From positions 95,901-159,900 of the forward strand of contig NW_005434632.1 of the NCBI RefSeq assembly GCF_000315625.1: a DNA stretch of 64,000 nt, given 5' to 3'. Below the pieces are notes generated by a model. It made no database searches. It was given only the letters and a program-made list of their open reading frames with translations, and was not told the DNA's origin. The DNA comes from Guillardia theta CCMP2712. Taxonomy: Eukaryota > Cryptophyceae > Pyrenomonadales > Geminigeraceae. This document shows, piece by piece, positions 51,808 to 62,200 of this stretch (positions are counted from its first letter, which is position 1; the number at the start of each line of letters is the position of its first letter). The position numbers and the translations under genes are program-made.

Positions 51808-54704
51808 AGCAGGTGGTCGACGAGGATGACTTGCTGACCTTGGCTGAGATCCGTTCTCGAGGGTCGGGTTTGACGAGAGAGGAGATGAGATCCTTGACTA
51901 AGAAGCTGAGGCACTTCCATCTCTACAAGAGAGTAAAACAAGGGCAGGAAGCACAACAAGTGACCTCTCCAGGGAATTCCTCATCATCGCTCTCCCTATC
52001 AGAAGCAGCAGCAGCAGCGGCAAACCCAGTTGGCAGATCTGATTGAAGTATGAGACTATTGTTCGGTTGCTAATGTTTTCTTTACTTCCCAGCGCCTTGA
52101 TGTCCAACCCGCTCAGCATCTGATACAGTGTGAAACCCAACGACCAGGAATCGACCTTGAAGTCATAGGGTTTCGCTGAAGTCTATGTCAGCAGCAGCCA
52201 GCTCCAGCAAGGAGGGAGGACAGGTGAGCAAAAAGAGATACAAGACAGCACAGGGCAGGGCAGGGCAGAGCAGGGCAGGGCAGGGCAGGGCAGGGCAGGG
52301 CAGGGCAGGGCAAGGGGACAAGGCAGGGCAGGGCAGGGCAGGGCAGGGCAGGGCAGGGCAGGGCAAGGGGACAAGGCAGGACAGGGCAGGGGTACAAGGC
52401 AGGGCAGGGCAGGGCAGGGCAGGGCAAGGGGACAAGGCAGGGCAGGGCAGGGGGACAAGGCAGGGCAGGGCCACAGAAAGGACGAAAGAGACAGGCAGGC
52501 AAGCAAGGGACTTGAGCGCTTGACTTCACCTCCCCCTTCAGACACCTCAGGTGCGATGTAGCCAGGAGTTCCAATGTAGCTCGAGCAGCGTCTGCAAGGT
52601 TTCAAGTCACTTGCTGATGCTGATGCTGATGCTGAAATCACCCATCGGGAATCAACTTCGACACGCCGAAATCGCAGAGCTGGGAGGAATGAGGCAGAGC
52701 AAAGCAGGAGAAAGGAACGGCACCTTAGTATCTCCTGAAGGGTCCAGTCTTGTGAGGAGAATGTTCTCTGGCTTCAAGTCACGATGAATGATCTGTTTGC
52801 AAAGAAGATTGAGCCACTTCATATCAGCACAACAAGAAGCCTTCACACATCAAGAAACATGTACACATCAAGAAACGTATACACAACAAGAATCTTATCG
52901 CTTTGACCTGTCTGTCATGGAGATAATCCAGGGCATCGAAGATCTGAGCAAACCACTTTGCAGCCTGCGATCAATCACGACATAGAGTATCAGAGGAAGA
53001 AAGAATGGCGGGAAGCCAAACCAAGACACCAATGTAGAAGAGGAGGGGGAGGAGGCAGGAGGGAGGAGGGAGGAAGGAAGAGGTGGAAAGAGGAGGGAGA
53101 AGGGAAGAGGGAGGCACTGCAGGCTAAGGATGAAGGGAAGCGGAGAAGCAGCAGAGGGCAGCGAGGAGGAGAGAGCAAGTCAAACCAGCGACTCTTCAAT
53201 GCCATCCGAATTCTCAGGATCCTGCAGGACTTGACTCAAGTAGTCAAAGAAATCTCCCGCGAGCTGTGAAGGCGACCTCAGCTCTATCGACAAAGATCCT
53301 CCTGACCTGCTCCATGACGATGCAGAGTGAAGATCGATCAATGCAGACGTCTTCGAGCTTGACGATCTGACCTTCACTTAGCTGCCGTTCCGATCATGCA
53401 GAAGAGAACAAAGAGAACAAGCTTATACATGGGGGTGCTTGACCATCATCATTAGATCCAACTCTTTGTTGCGTTGCTCGTCCGATTGTGTATTTCTCCT
53501 CTGAATGGATTTGAACTTCTTACACACAAAGACTTGCTTATCCGCCTTTCGTACCACACGACGCATCTGCAAAACTGGTCGAATCTGAACGTTCTTGTTT
53601 CTCATCTCACCTCTATGCCAACAGATTTGTTTTCATGAAATTTCTCCAGGATGTTGTATTTCTTCGTCAAACCTTCACTCTAGATCATACAAGCACAATC
53701 TGGCCACCCTACCTGCATACTCCGCGTTGATAGCTGCCTGGTCTTCTGTCGGCCGAGGAACCACACTTGCTGCTGTGATCGGAGTGTTTTCACTGGATTG
53801 ATGGACCTGTTCTAATTTGTATGAAACAAATGTCTTGCACGCCAGTCAAGCAACATCGAAAAACTCTCAGAAGGGTACATCACCTGTTTCTTCTTGTCGA
53901 TGAACAAGAAAGAGTTCGAGTGCTTTCGAGAAAGATCGATGACGTCAAGGTGGCGCAACTCTACCGATCCCTCAACAGTCATATGGTTGGCGTAAGTGCG
54001 ATTGGTAGTTGACAAATGCTCAAGTTTGATCTCATACTCCGTCTCATCCTCCATACTGCCGAACACGTGCTCTGAACCGCTCCTCAGCATGAAAGTGATG
54101 CGGCAATGCTGCTTGCTAACATCCTTGACCGGCACTAGAACATCGCATCCTTCTTGTCTCCCGACCATCACCATCTTCTTGTCAAGAGCAAAGAACTTGT
54201 CGCTGCCCATCCTGATCAAAAATCGCTTCCCGGGATGCGCCTCCATCCCCCCATGCCATGCCCAGTAGTCGAGAAAGAGGCCGTTCTCCAGGGCTCTTGG
54301 AGGTCTGCCCATGGAGATACAGTCGCCCACCTGCACCAGGCCAGCAAGTCACGTGTGCACACAGCAAAGGAGGAGCAAACCTTGACCACAGCCGTTCTTC
54401 CTCGCCCGATCTTGTCCTGGTTGACATACGCGCCGTTGGTGCTCAGGTCGTGCAAGGTCACCGTGAACTGTTGGGAGGAGATTCATGTGGAGGACACAAT
54501 ATCCCGGCTACCATCACCTCCTCCTCCTCTTTGTGCGTGACGAGTCGAGCATGAAGGCTCGACGCAAATTTGTCGTACAGGACAACCTGGCATTATTTGT
54601 CACTCAGGGTTGGAAGTGCAGAGCAGAGGTCGTACTTGGCATCGGTCGTGTCTACCAAACAGGATGCACTTGCTGGCAAGACAGGTCAGAGATGGATACA
54701 GCAT
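51437..54704 (-). CDS. Ser/Thr protein kinase with two FHA domains (CHK2/RAD53-like)
   Basis: A checkpoint-type kinase by architecture. FHA 1 (about 54400-54700): ILFGRHDRCQVR and FTVTLHDLSTNGAYVN. FHA 2 (53880-54340): MVMVGRQEGCDVLVP, KDVSKQHCRITF (S-x-x-H) and LSTTNRTYANHM. The kinase domain is spread over many exons: VRKADKQVFVCKKF (Lys of VAxK) with NKELDLMMMVKHPHV (53430-53600), VKLEDVCIDRSSLCIVMEQ, and WFAQIFDALDYLHDRQ (52920-52980). It continues with IIHRDLKPENILL (52740-52800), LCDFGVSKLIPDG (52640-52680), SSYIGTPGYIAPE (52550-52595), DFKVDSWSLGFTLYQMLSG (52085-52170), FLVKDLISSLVKPDPRERIS (51830-51900) and EAKKHDWFKSA (51540-51580). All catalytic residues (K, HRD, DFG, APE) are present. 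The tail ends RTRARKRNRTAS. The start is uncertain, and the phosphopeptide-binding centre of FHA 1 looks incomplete. Confidence 0.85.
51731..51812. repeat. (CCT)n(CAT)n(CAG)n compound microsatellite
   Basis: Consecutive CCT, CAT and CAG runs in an intron of the FHA kinase, antisense to it, adjacent to the exon ending ERISAK. Confidence 0.9.
52252..52474. repeat. (GGGCA)n minisatellite in a kinase intron
   Basis: About 40 GGGCA pentamers, punctuated five times by AGGGG(G/T)ACAAGG spacers, giving a higher-order period. It fills the intron between the exon ending at the APE motif and the exon starting PYDFKVDSW. Confidence 0.95.
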
Positions 54705-55769
54705 GCACCTGGCATGTTGCTACCTCTCGGTCAAGGCAAGGTCGCAACCTTTCTGTGTGTTGAGGGACCTTAGGATCAACATTCCCTGTCGAGCAGTTAT
54801 ACCCGCACAAGGATCAAACATGTATCCTTCTCCTCATCCTCCTCGTCCTCCTAACACTCCTTATCCTGCCTCCTCCTGCCTCCTTACTTCTGATTCCGCC
54901 TCTTCCTCCTCCTCTCCTCTACCACCTTCCGTCTTCTCCCTCCTCCCTCTCTTCTTCGAGCTGGGCAAGACTTTGGGAATTTTGTCGGGCAGCAGAACAA
55001 ATTCAGTTCCGAGTCTGTCGGATCACTAGACTCCCGCGGCCCCGGCCCGGCCCGCCGGCCGCCGGGGGCCGGCCGGGCCCGGGGGCCTACTACGTGGCAC
55101 TGCGGCACTGTGCCTCCTAGTCGTACTGAGTCACACGGACCGTGACCGACCTTTTCGCGCTGTAAACATCTTGTGACTCAACCTGACTCCTTCGCAGTCA
55201 AATGGAACAGTGGCTCTTAGGCTGGAGGCCGGCTTCGATGTCCGTTCGAAATCCAGTCAGTTTTCCAAATGCTATGTTGAATTTCAAAATTGCAGGCTGG
55301 ATTTTTAGACCGCGGCGTGTGTAGATCGGGAAATCACGAGCCTTCAGTCCCCCGTGACTGTTGTAGAGGTCTCGATCGACCGGTACAGAGTACGTGACAG
55401 TGATGGTCTTGAGGTGGGTCATGGGAACAATGTGCTGTTGTATGACCCCTACCTTCCTCGTGAGATTTCAGGGTGTGGTGGGGGGTCGTAAACCGTACGT
55501 CCGACATCGAGGTCACATGGCATGTTACGTGTCAGGGAAACAGAAAATTCCAGAGAATCGAAAACATTTCTTTTCGATTAATTTTTCTTGGAGTGAATTG
55601 CCCAACGAGTGTATTTTGAAGACGAGGTACATAATGTACCGGTATAATGGAGATTCTTTCAGGGGTGGGGGTAGTCCAGGGTTGCAGCCCCGATCCAACG
55701 CCCGAGATGCCTTTTTAGAACATGGGGAGAAATGGCAGGTAAGTCAATTTCGGGTGGGTCATTTCAGGG
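54705..55769. other. Spacer with GC-rich island 5 and a G-run array
   Basis: CCT-rich at 54825-54945. Then GC-rich island 5 at 55030-55110 (CCGGCCGGGCCCGGG runs) with GACTCAACCTGACTCC after it, but no complete end word. Next an AT-rich part, and finally G runs at 55455-55490 and 55663-55680 (GGGGTGGGGGTAG). No supported exon. Confidence 0.45.
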
Positions 55770-56183
55770 GTGAATGACGGGGTGGGGGTGCCAGGGGTAA
55801 CTGCGTGGAGTGATTTATCTTCACTCGGAGGAGGTACGAGGGGAATAGACGCGACAATGGCCACGACGATAGGTCATGCACGTCCGGACCAGATAGAGGG
55901 GAAGCAGATCGTCGGCAACAAGCGGACGATCTCAGTGGACAGGCTCCAGACCCTCATTGACTCGGTCTACCTGGAACCAGAAGCTCCCTTCGAAGACCGG
56001 TTGTTGTCTTCCATGAACGAGGTTCAGGTTTCTTCAGATTCGCAGGGCCGATCTGCTGGGAGCTACAGGATCAAATACCAGTCCAGCATCAAGAAGAACG
56101 AGAAATTCACCGGAGTAAAGTTCTCATTGTTTCAGAAACGCCGTGCGTACAATCGTGCCCTTGGCCTGACTGCAAGCCAGTGA
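55770..56183 (+). CDS. Small intronless protein with C-terminal Y-N-R-A motif (member 3)
   Basis: Single exon. The first in-frame Met is at 55770, but Met30 at 55857 (MATTIGHARPDQIEGKQIVG) is a likelier start because the first 29 codons overlap the G-run array. From there the protein is 108 residues, basic, and ends KFSLFQKRRAYNRALGLTASQ without one residue: the shared core is KRR-A-YNRAL. TCSI-like similarity to members 1 and 2 is confined to the end: basic run, Y-N-R-A, hydrophobic residue, short polar tail. AACAATAAATTT at about 56226 is the same polyadenylation word as after member 1. No known domain; function unknown. Confidence 0.65.
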   Translation: MNDGVGVPGVTAWSDLSSLGGGTRGIDATMATTIGHARPDQIEGKQIVGNKRTISVDRLQTLIDSVYLEPEAPFEDRLLSSMNEVQVSSDSQGRSAGSYRIKYQSSIKKNEKFTGVKFSLFQKRRAYNRALGLTASQ

Positions 56184-57199
56184 TGTCGTTTCAATGGAGA
56201 TCCTGAAGCGCAGCGACTCATTTTAACAATAAATTTTGAGCAACTCAAGAACAATCATCGTATTGATAGAGTATCGAATACTAGTTTCTGTCGGATATTT
56301 GTACTGTAGGTCAAGCCCTCAATCAAAGAGACTTGTTTTGGTTTATTTTGTTTCAGTTTTAAAGCAAACCTCACTTTGCTCGATGCCAGTTGTCTGAAGC
56401 CTTTCCCATGACAACAGATCCGGGTCTTGATTGCAACCTCTCCTTGTACATCCGAATCAAAACCTGAGACAGCGTAGAAGTTCATGTGTTTGTCAACTTG
56501 ATGTGCATTGTGCATTTTAGTTTTGCATCATCTTCGTACATGATCCTCATGGCATGCCTGCAGACTGATCCCTTAGATGAATCGTGCACTGTTGGAGCAA
56601 CAGTCACAGCCCTCACACAAAAGTAAAACTTGACATGTCCTTGTGCAGTGAAAGGGCTGTTTCTGGTTCAACCAACAATTGGTCAGTTGCCTTCCGGTCT
56701 TGCTCTTTCCTTTTGCCAAATACTGTTTTCTTGTGATCAGATTCACAGCTGAGCTCATCCCTTTAACTTTCCCAAAAATTCCAAAGCTCCAACCGTGGCA
56801 GTCAGTTGTGAAAAGTTGCCATGCCATGATCGAATATCGGCCAATGAGCGGCTTCCGCCGCTCTGAAGTTTCAAGATTGTGCGAGTATACTAGTGACGAG
56901 TCGGTGGCAAACTGCCGCGTCAATGTGGAGGGAAAGTTCTAGAGAGCGTTTCTATCGCTGTGACGGCCGGGCAGTGTTGTGGCACAGGATTGCCAGGACT
57001 GTTCAGAGGACGGTTGAGATCCGTCACTATCGTCAGATCTCAGTCTGATCAGGGATTAGACTCGGAAACAAAGTCTGCTGGCCGCCTCAGAATTGGAATT
57101 GTCCACCTCGCAGCTTGAGCAAGCCCACCTTGGAGAAGACCTCCTTCTCCCTAGTCTTCCAACGCATCGCTTGCCACTCCACAGAGGATAATGAAGTTC
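56184..57199. other. Spacer, no supported gene
   Basis: Overlapping open frames exist on both strands (for example - 56573-56923), but none has a recognisable domain, splice support or strong coding composition. A stretch at about 57115-57185 (KTSFSLVFQRIACHSTEDNE) may be an upstream exon of the next gene. Confidence 0.35.
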
Positions 57200-57339
57200 T
57201 GCCATTGTGAGTGTATTTGCAAGTCGAACCGCCTGGACGTTCATGCTCAGGAACCTTCTCTTCCACCAGGGTGAGATCTGTCTTTGTTTCTGCGTGTCAG
57301 AGGAGTTACTAACCGCCTTTTCCCAGTTTCTTTCTGAGC

Positions 57340-58578
57340 GTGAGGAAGTCTTTGGGGAGATGGGTGTTCAGCTGGCTGGTACCGGGCTGCCTCGATCCTG
57401 TTGAAGAGGGCAAGATAGGAAGCTGGCTCGCCACTTTCTACTCTTCTTCGAGCCCCATTGAAGAGATGACTGACATTTTCCTGCAACACAAACTGAATGT
57501 CAAATCTTTCGTGTCCTCGATTGAGCTTCATCTGGCAAGGAAAGCTAGAATGTTGAGACAGCCTGCCTGCCTTCCCCCGGCGAAGCGGAGCAAGCAGACA
57601 TATGACTTGAAGCTTACAGAGGAAGACTTCGCCGATGATCAGAAGCAGGAAGTTGGATCTCCTGATGAACAAGAAGTTTGGTCGCCTTCGTCGCCAGAGA
57701 CTGATTGCCGATACTCCCCGATTCCTTCTGAGGAGGACCAGCTGAAAACAGTCCTTGCGAATCGGAATGTAGAGCCTAACACAGGCATTTCTCTTCCCCA
57801 TGATGAGACAAACAGGTATCTTGAATCGATCCTTGTTCGCACATCACTGACGCTTGGCTCGAAACGCAGAAAACCAACCAACCGCTCGGTTCCCGAAATG
57901 TCATTCTCGAGTGTGATATCATCCCTTTGCCCATCTAGAGCGAATGAGTTTGAAGGGGAGATGGTCCCTTCATGCATGCATGAAGAGTTTCCCATCGCAA
58001 ATAACTCGGCCGCGCAAAGTTTCAACGGGAGTTCACTCGGCTCGGACAGCACTGACGATACTGAGAGCGCAAAGGTATGGGCCCCTGTGTGATGTTTGAC
58101 TGCAACTGATGACCTCCTTCAGGCGCACTCCATAAATTCAAGGAGGACCGTATGCTCCTGCAGCTCCTCCGAGCCTGCTGAGTCACCGAGGAATCAAAGA
58201 AAGGCGCCGAACCTTAACGCGTCGGACTTCAGTGTCAGTCATCCCGAGGGCATGTCGTTCGATAGCATTTTTGGCACCGGCACTGAGGAAACCGAAGACA
58301 TCTGGAAAAGCAAGGACGCAAACGATAAAGAGAAATGCTCTCCAAATGACAATGCTCAGGATTCTGGCGTGGCAGCCAATGGTGAGTCCACTTCCTCCAA
58401 GCGCTCCAGGAACAGAGATATAGACAACGTGACATGGCGCCGGCGGATTGCGCAGCTGATGGTGTTCAAGCAGAAACATGGACATGTGATGGTATCGCAG
58501 AGTCAGAAATCTCCTTTCTTCGACGGCTCGCTCGGTTCTTGGGTCAGCAATCAAAGGGCTCTCCTGCACAAGCCCTAA
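57340..58578 (+). CDS. Helicase-associated (HA) domain protein without a helicase
   Basis: Main exons are about 57314-58073 and 58125-58578, joined in phase (TESAK|AHSIN). The first exon encodes GKIGSWLATFYSSSSPIEEM, LQHKLNVKSFVSSIELHLAR and a long Ser/Pro/Glu-rich disordered region. The second ends with a helicase-associated domain: TWRRRIAQLMVFKQKHGHVM then SLGSWVSNQRALLHK. The W-x(4)-L-x-x-F-K-x-x-H-G-H and L-G-x-W-V-x-x-Q-R pattern is diagnostic for Pfam HA repeats, which are abundant in algal and bacterial proteins without helicase motors. Only one repeat is present and the protein stops right after it. Small upstream exons (about 57120-57185 and 57251-57270) are likely, but their phases could not be reconciled, so the start is unknown. 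Confidence 0.6.
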
Positions 58579-59232
58579 AGCGTTTTTTGGGGGGGCTCGT
58601 AAGAGGATTTTGCTGCCCTTTCATTTTCCGATTCATGAATTTGAGGCAGGCTTGCTGTAGATGTGAGGGGCCGTTCGTGGACTCTGGACATGGGGGTGGG
58701 GGTCCGGCCGAGTCAAAAGTTCAACCGGTTTCTTTGTCAAGACACTTGACCAGCTATGGGGTAGGTAGTATGACCGGTGATTCTCCATACACTTAAAGAG
58801 GATGAAGGGGGGGTCATTGAACAGTGAAGTTGCCGGGCATGACCTTGAGAGGGTGGGTAGCGGAATGGATAGGGGTGGTCGCATTTGGGGTGCTGTAGGA
58901 TATTTGTCGGGCAGGCGCAGCGAGATGGCGCAAGAGCAGGGGCGACAATGGAGAAGGAGGAAGCGATGAGGACGAGCCTAGCGGCGCCTCCCCTGTCTGA
59001 ACGATGGTTGATATGACCCATGTTGCCAAAGGCTTCTTCCATCAAGAACAGTTCGATCGTCCCTTCTGACCCTTGCCCGAATCTGCTTTTGGTTACACAC
59101 TGAACCGGCGTTGTGCAGAACAAAGGGACAAGACGAATTGCAGGAAGCATACAACTCATGACTTTTTCATTTACTGTGAGTGGTTTAACGAATTCCTGAT
59201 CAAGAAGTGGACGGGTGGACTTGTTTTGCAGC
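58579..59232. promoter_or_regulatory. Spacer with G-run array upstream of the REJ-like gene
   Basis: G runs at 58587-58597, 58692-58704 (GGGGGTGGGGGTCC), 58756-58770 and 58855-58885. A probable 5' UTR intron ends at TTTTGCAG (59224-59231), directly before the start codon at 59233. Open frames on the - strand (58633-59234) are unsupported. Confidence 0.45.
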
Positions 59233-62200
59233 ATGAGCGCAGCTCAGGTCATTCTTGTACATTCATTTGTTTCGATACTATTCGTCAGCGGGAGCGCATT
59301 GGCAGCAGAGAGATCTATCACTTCTGGCATCAAAACTGGATGGAACTCACTCTACAATTCAGACCATCTTTCAACACACCAGTCAGCCACCTACCAGCAT
59401 GACGTGCAACCGGCTGGGGCAAGATTCAGCGAAGTTCGACATAGGGTCGAAAAGTTATCTGGTGGAAGGAAATCAAAACAAAGAGGCCAATCGAGCAACA
59501 CCGATGTCCTCATGCGTGTATCTCCCTCCTCCACGTTCACAGTGAGCAGAACTGACGCAAAAGATGATGTCCTAATGGCAAGCGCCCTTTCAATGAATCT
59601 CATAGCAGGCAAAAACTCCGTGCTCATGGTAGTCGGACAGCAAACAACCACCATGATCAGCTTTCGTTCGGGATCTCCTCCTTTCATGCGCGTACAGGCA
59701 GGAGGAGCTTCTAAGATCGAGCAAGGAACAACATACCAGACAGTTGCGTACTGCGACGTCACCGACTACCCCACAGACGACCAGGTGCATCTGCTTATTG
59801 TAGAAGTGAGGGTGAAGCCAGGGAGGGTCAGGGTGTGGATAGATGGGAAGCAGGTGGGGTCGGGGGATGCTCCGTTTGGAGATCCGCTGAGAGACGACGA
59901 GTGGTGTGATGAGCAGGTTGGGAGGTTTGCAGTCAACACATCATTCGTAAGCTATGCCGGGGAGAGCTTCGATCCATGGCCGAACGCTGCTGCAACAGTC
60001 TCCTCGGATCTCTACTTTTTCGATTCCAAGGTGAAGTTGCAAGACATACCGGGGTTGATGACGTTTACACGGGCGTTGAGTACGACGAGCATTGGAAACT
60101 CCTCTGGATCTCAGAATGGGACCAGCGCAGGGGACGTGGTAGGTTCAAACAAGACAGCAGGCTGCACGAATGAGACCAGCAACATTTCAGCTTGTAACGA
60201 AACGACTGGTGTTTCGACTCCTCCGAAAATGTACTCAGTCACGCCATCCGTCTGTCAATTCTTCGGAGGGAACATCCTCAGGGTTTTCCTCAACAACGAC
60301 ACCTTCCGGAATCTTTCGATGTCCGCCAACTTTGTGCCACTCAAGTACACGAATTTGACTCTGAGTAGTGTCTTGGTACGATGTCCCTCCTTCTCGCAGA
60401 TTGGGTTGAAGGGAAACATAACAGTCAACCTGTTTGAGTCCGACGTCGTCATTGGCTGCTTCTTGTTTGTCTTTGCTCCGCGTCCCACCTCAATATCTCC
60501 CAACATCTTCTTCCAAGGAGGCGAGCTGGTCACCATATCGTCCGATTTCTCCCTCTTTGCCAACCTTACATGTTTCTTCCTCTTCGGCTCAACTCAAGCC
60601 ATCAACTTCTCCATCACAGACAGCCAGTTGACTCGAGCTGAAGCAATTGTGCCAGACTTGCTAGTCCCATCGCGATCAGAGCTCGTAGCGAATTGCTCCG
60701 GAGACGTCAAACACCTTAACGCTTACATTCGGCTAGTTGATCGACCGTCGATGGGCACCGTTACTGTGCAGGGAGAAGCATGCTACTGGTACTTAGGGTG
60801 CAAGTTGCAGGTCGTGATGAACAGTTTCTTTGGAGACATCAAATCTGCAAAACTTGACGTGTACAAGGTAGACAATCAGTCGACGAGGATCTCAGCTTCA
60901 TTCAAGGTCGACTATCTGGCATGGTGCTAGGGAAGCAGAAACCTGACATGAATTTTTGCACCAGGTTGTTTCGACGAACTCCAAGCAGACAGTCATTGAT
61001 GTGTATCTCCCAGCGCTTGAATCCGACGGCAAGTGGGAAGGCATCATCATCCCCAGCAACATCCCCAGCAACATCTTGAGGAGTGAGGTGCAGTTGGCGT
61101 TTCCCATCCCCCTCTCTCGCCCACCTCCCTCCATCTTCCGCATCCTCCCGTCTGCCGTGCAGCAGAACTCACCAACGGCGATGAAAGTTTGGCTGAGAGG
61201 CTTCGACGCGTTTCTCTCCGTTGCCGACGCGAACGTCTCTATCGCTGGTCAGGACGCCATCGAGCACGTCAGCATCGCCTTCTCTGACGAGTACGGTGAG
61301 GGTTCTTGTGCTTGACTCTCGGGCTTCTGATGATGCACACAGGGACCGAGATAGAGGTAGCAGTTGGCCCCCTTCCTCCCGGCCTCTTCCTCCTCACCGT
61401 CAGTAGGATCTCTCAGGACGTGTCCGCGTCTGCTCCTCTCATCTCCTACGACCCGACCATGGCGGCCGTCTCCCTCTCCTCCTCCGTCGTCCCCGCTGAC
61501 CAGCAGGTGAACCGAACATGGCGGCTGGTAGGAGCGACACGCCTGCTTCGCTCGTCCTTGTCTGTGCAGCTCGACGGCCGCCCGGTCGCCTTCGACTTCG
61601 TCGCAGAGCTCGAAGTGCGGGTGACGATCCCGAAGCCAGCGAGGGGAGACGCAAACGAAACGTCCCTCGTCTCCTACCTGACCTTCAACGACTTTTCCTC
61701 CTTCTTCGCGGCCTCCCCCATCACCTTCGTGTGGCCTCCCCGCATCCTCTCGTCCTCCTTCGAATCGCTGGGCACGACGATTCTCTTCCTCTTTGACCAG
61801 GACACCGACGCTCTCCTCGTCTCCTCCCCCTGCAGCGACTTCTTCCTCCTCCCCGACTCCATTGGCAACAGCACCCAGTGCCTGTGGTCGGACCCTTCCC
61901 GGCTGCTGCTCCTCCTCCCCAGCAACTCGGCGTTGAGGCCTGGAGACATGATACAGGCCCGCGGAGGGCTGAAGAACAGAGGAGGGGAGAGTTCCCCTTC
62001 CTCCCCCCAGCTTGTGACCCTGCTCAGTCCAGCTGAGCTCATCATCCCACAGCTGGACATCGCAGGACCCAACGTGATCAGCAGCTGCGACGAGGCGACT
62101 CTGCGCGTCTCCTCTTCCTTCCCCCGCATGTCTTCCTACTCCTGGGGCTGCAGCAATGACGCAGATCTGAACCAGCGGCTCAGCAGGGAGCAGGGAGACG

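Noticed and set aside
51813-52046. Open + strand frame starting VDEDDLLTLAEIRSRG that looked like an exon
   Set aside because: The - strand of the same bases encodes kinase subdomain sequence (FLVKDLISSLVKPDPRERIS) with proper splice sites, so the + frame is a shadow.
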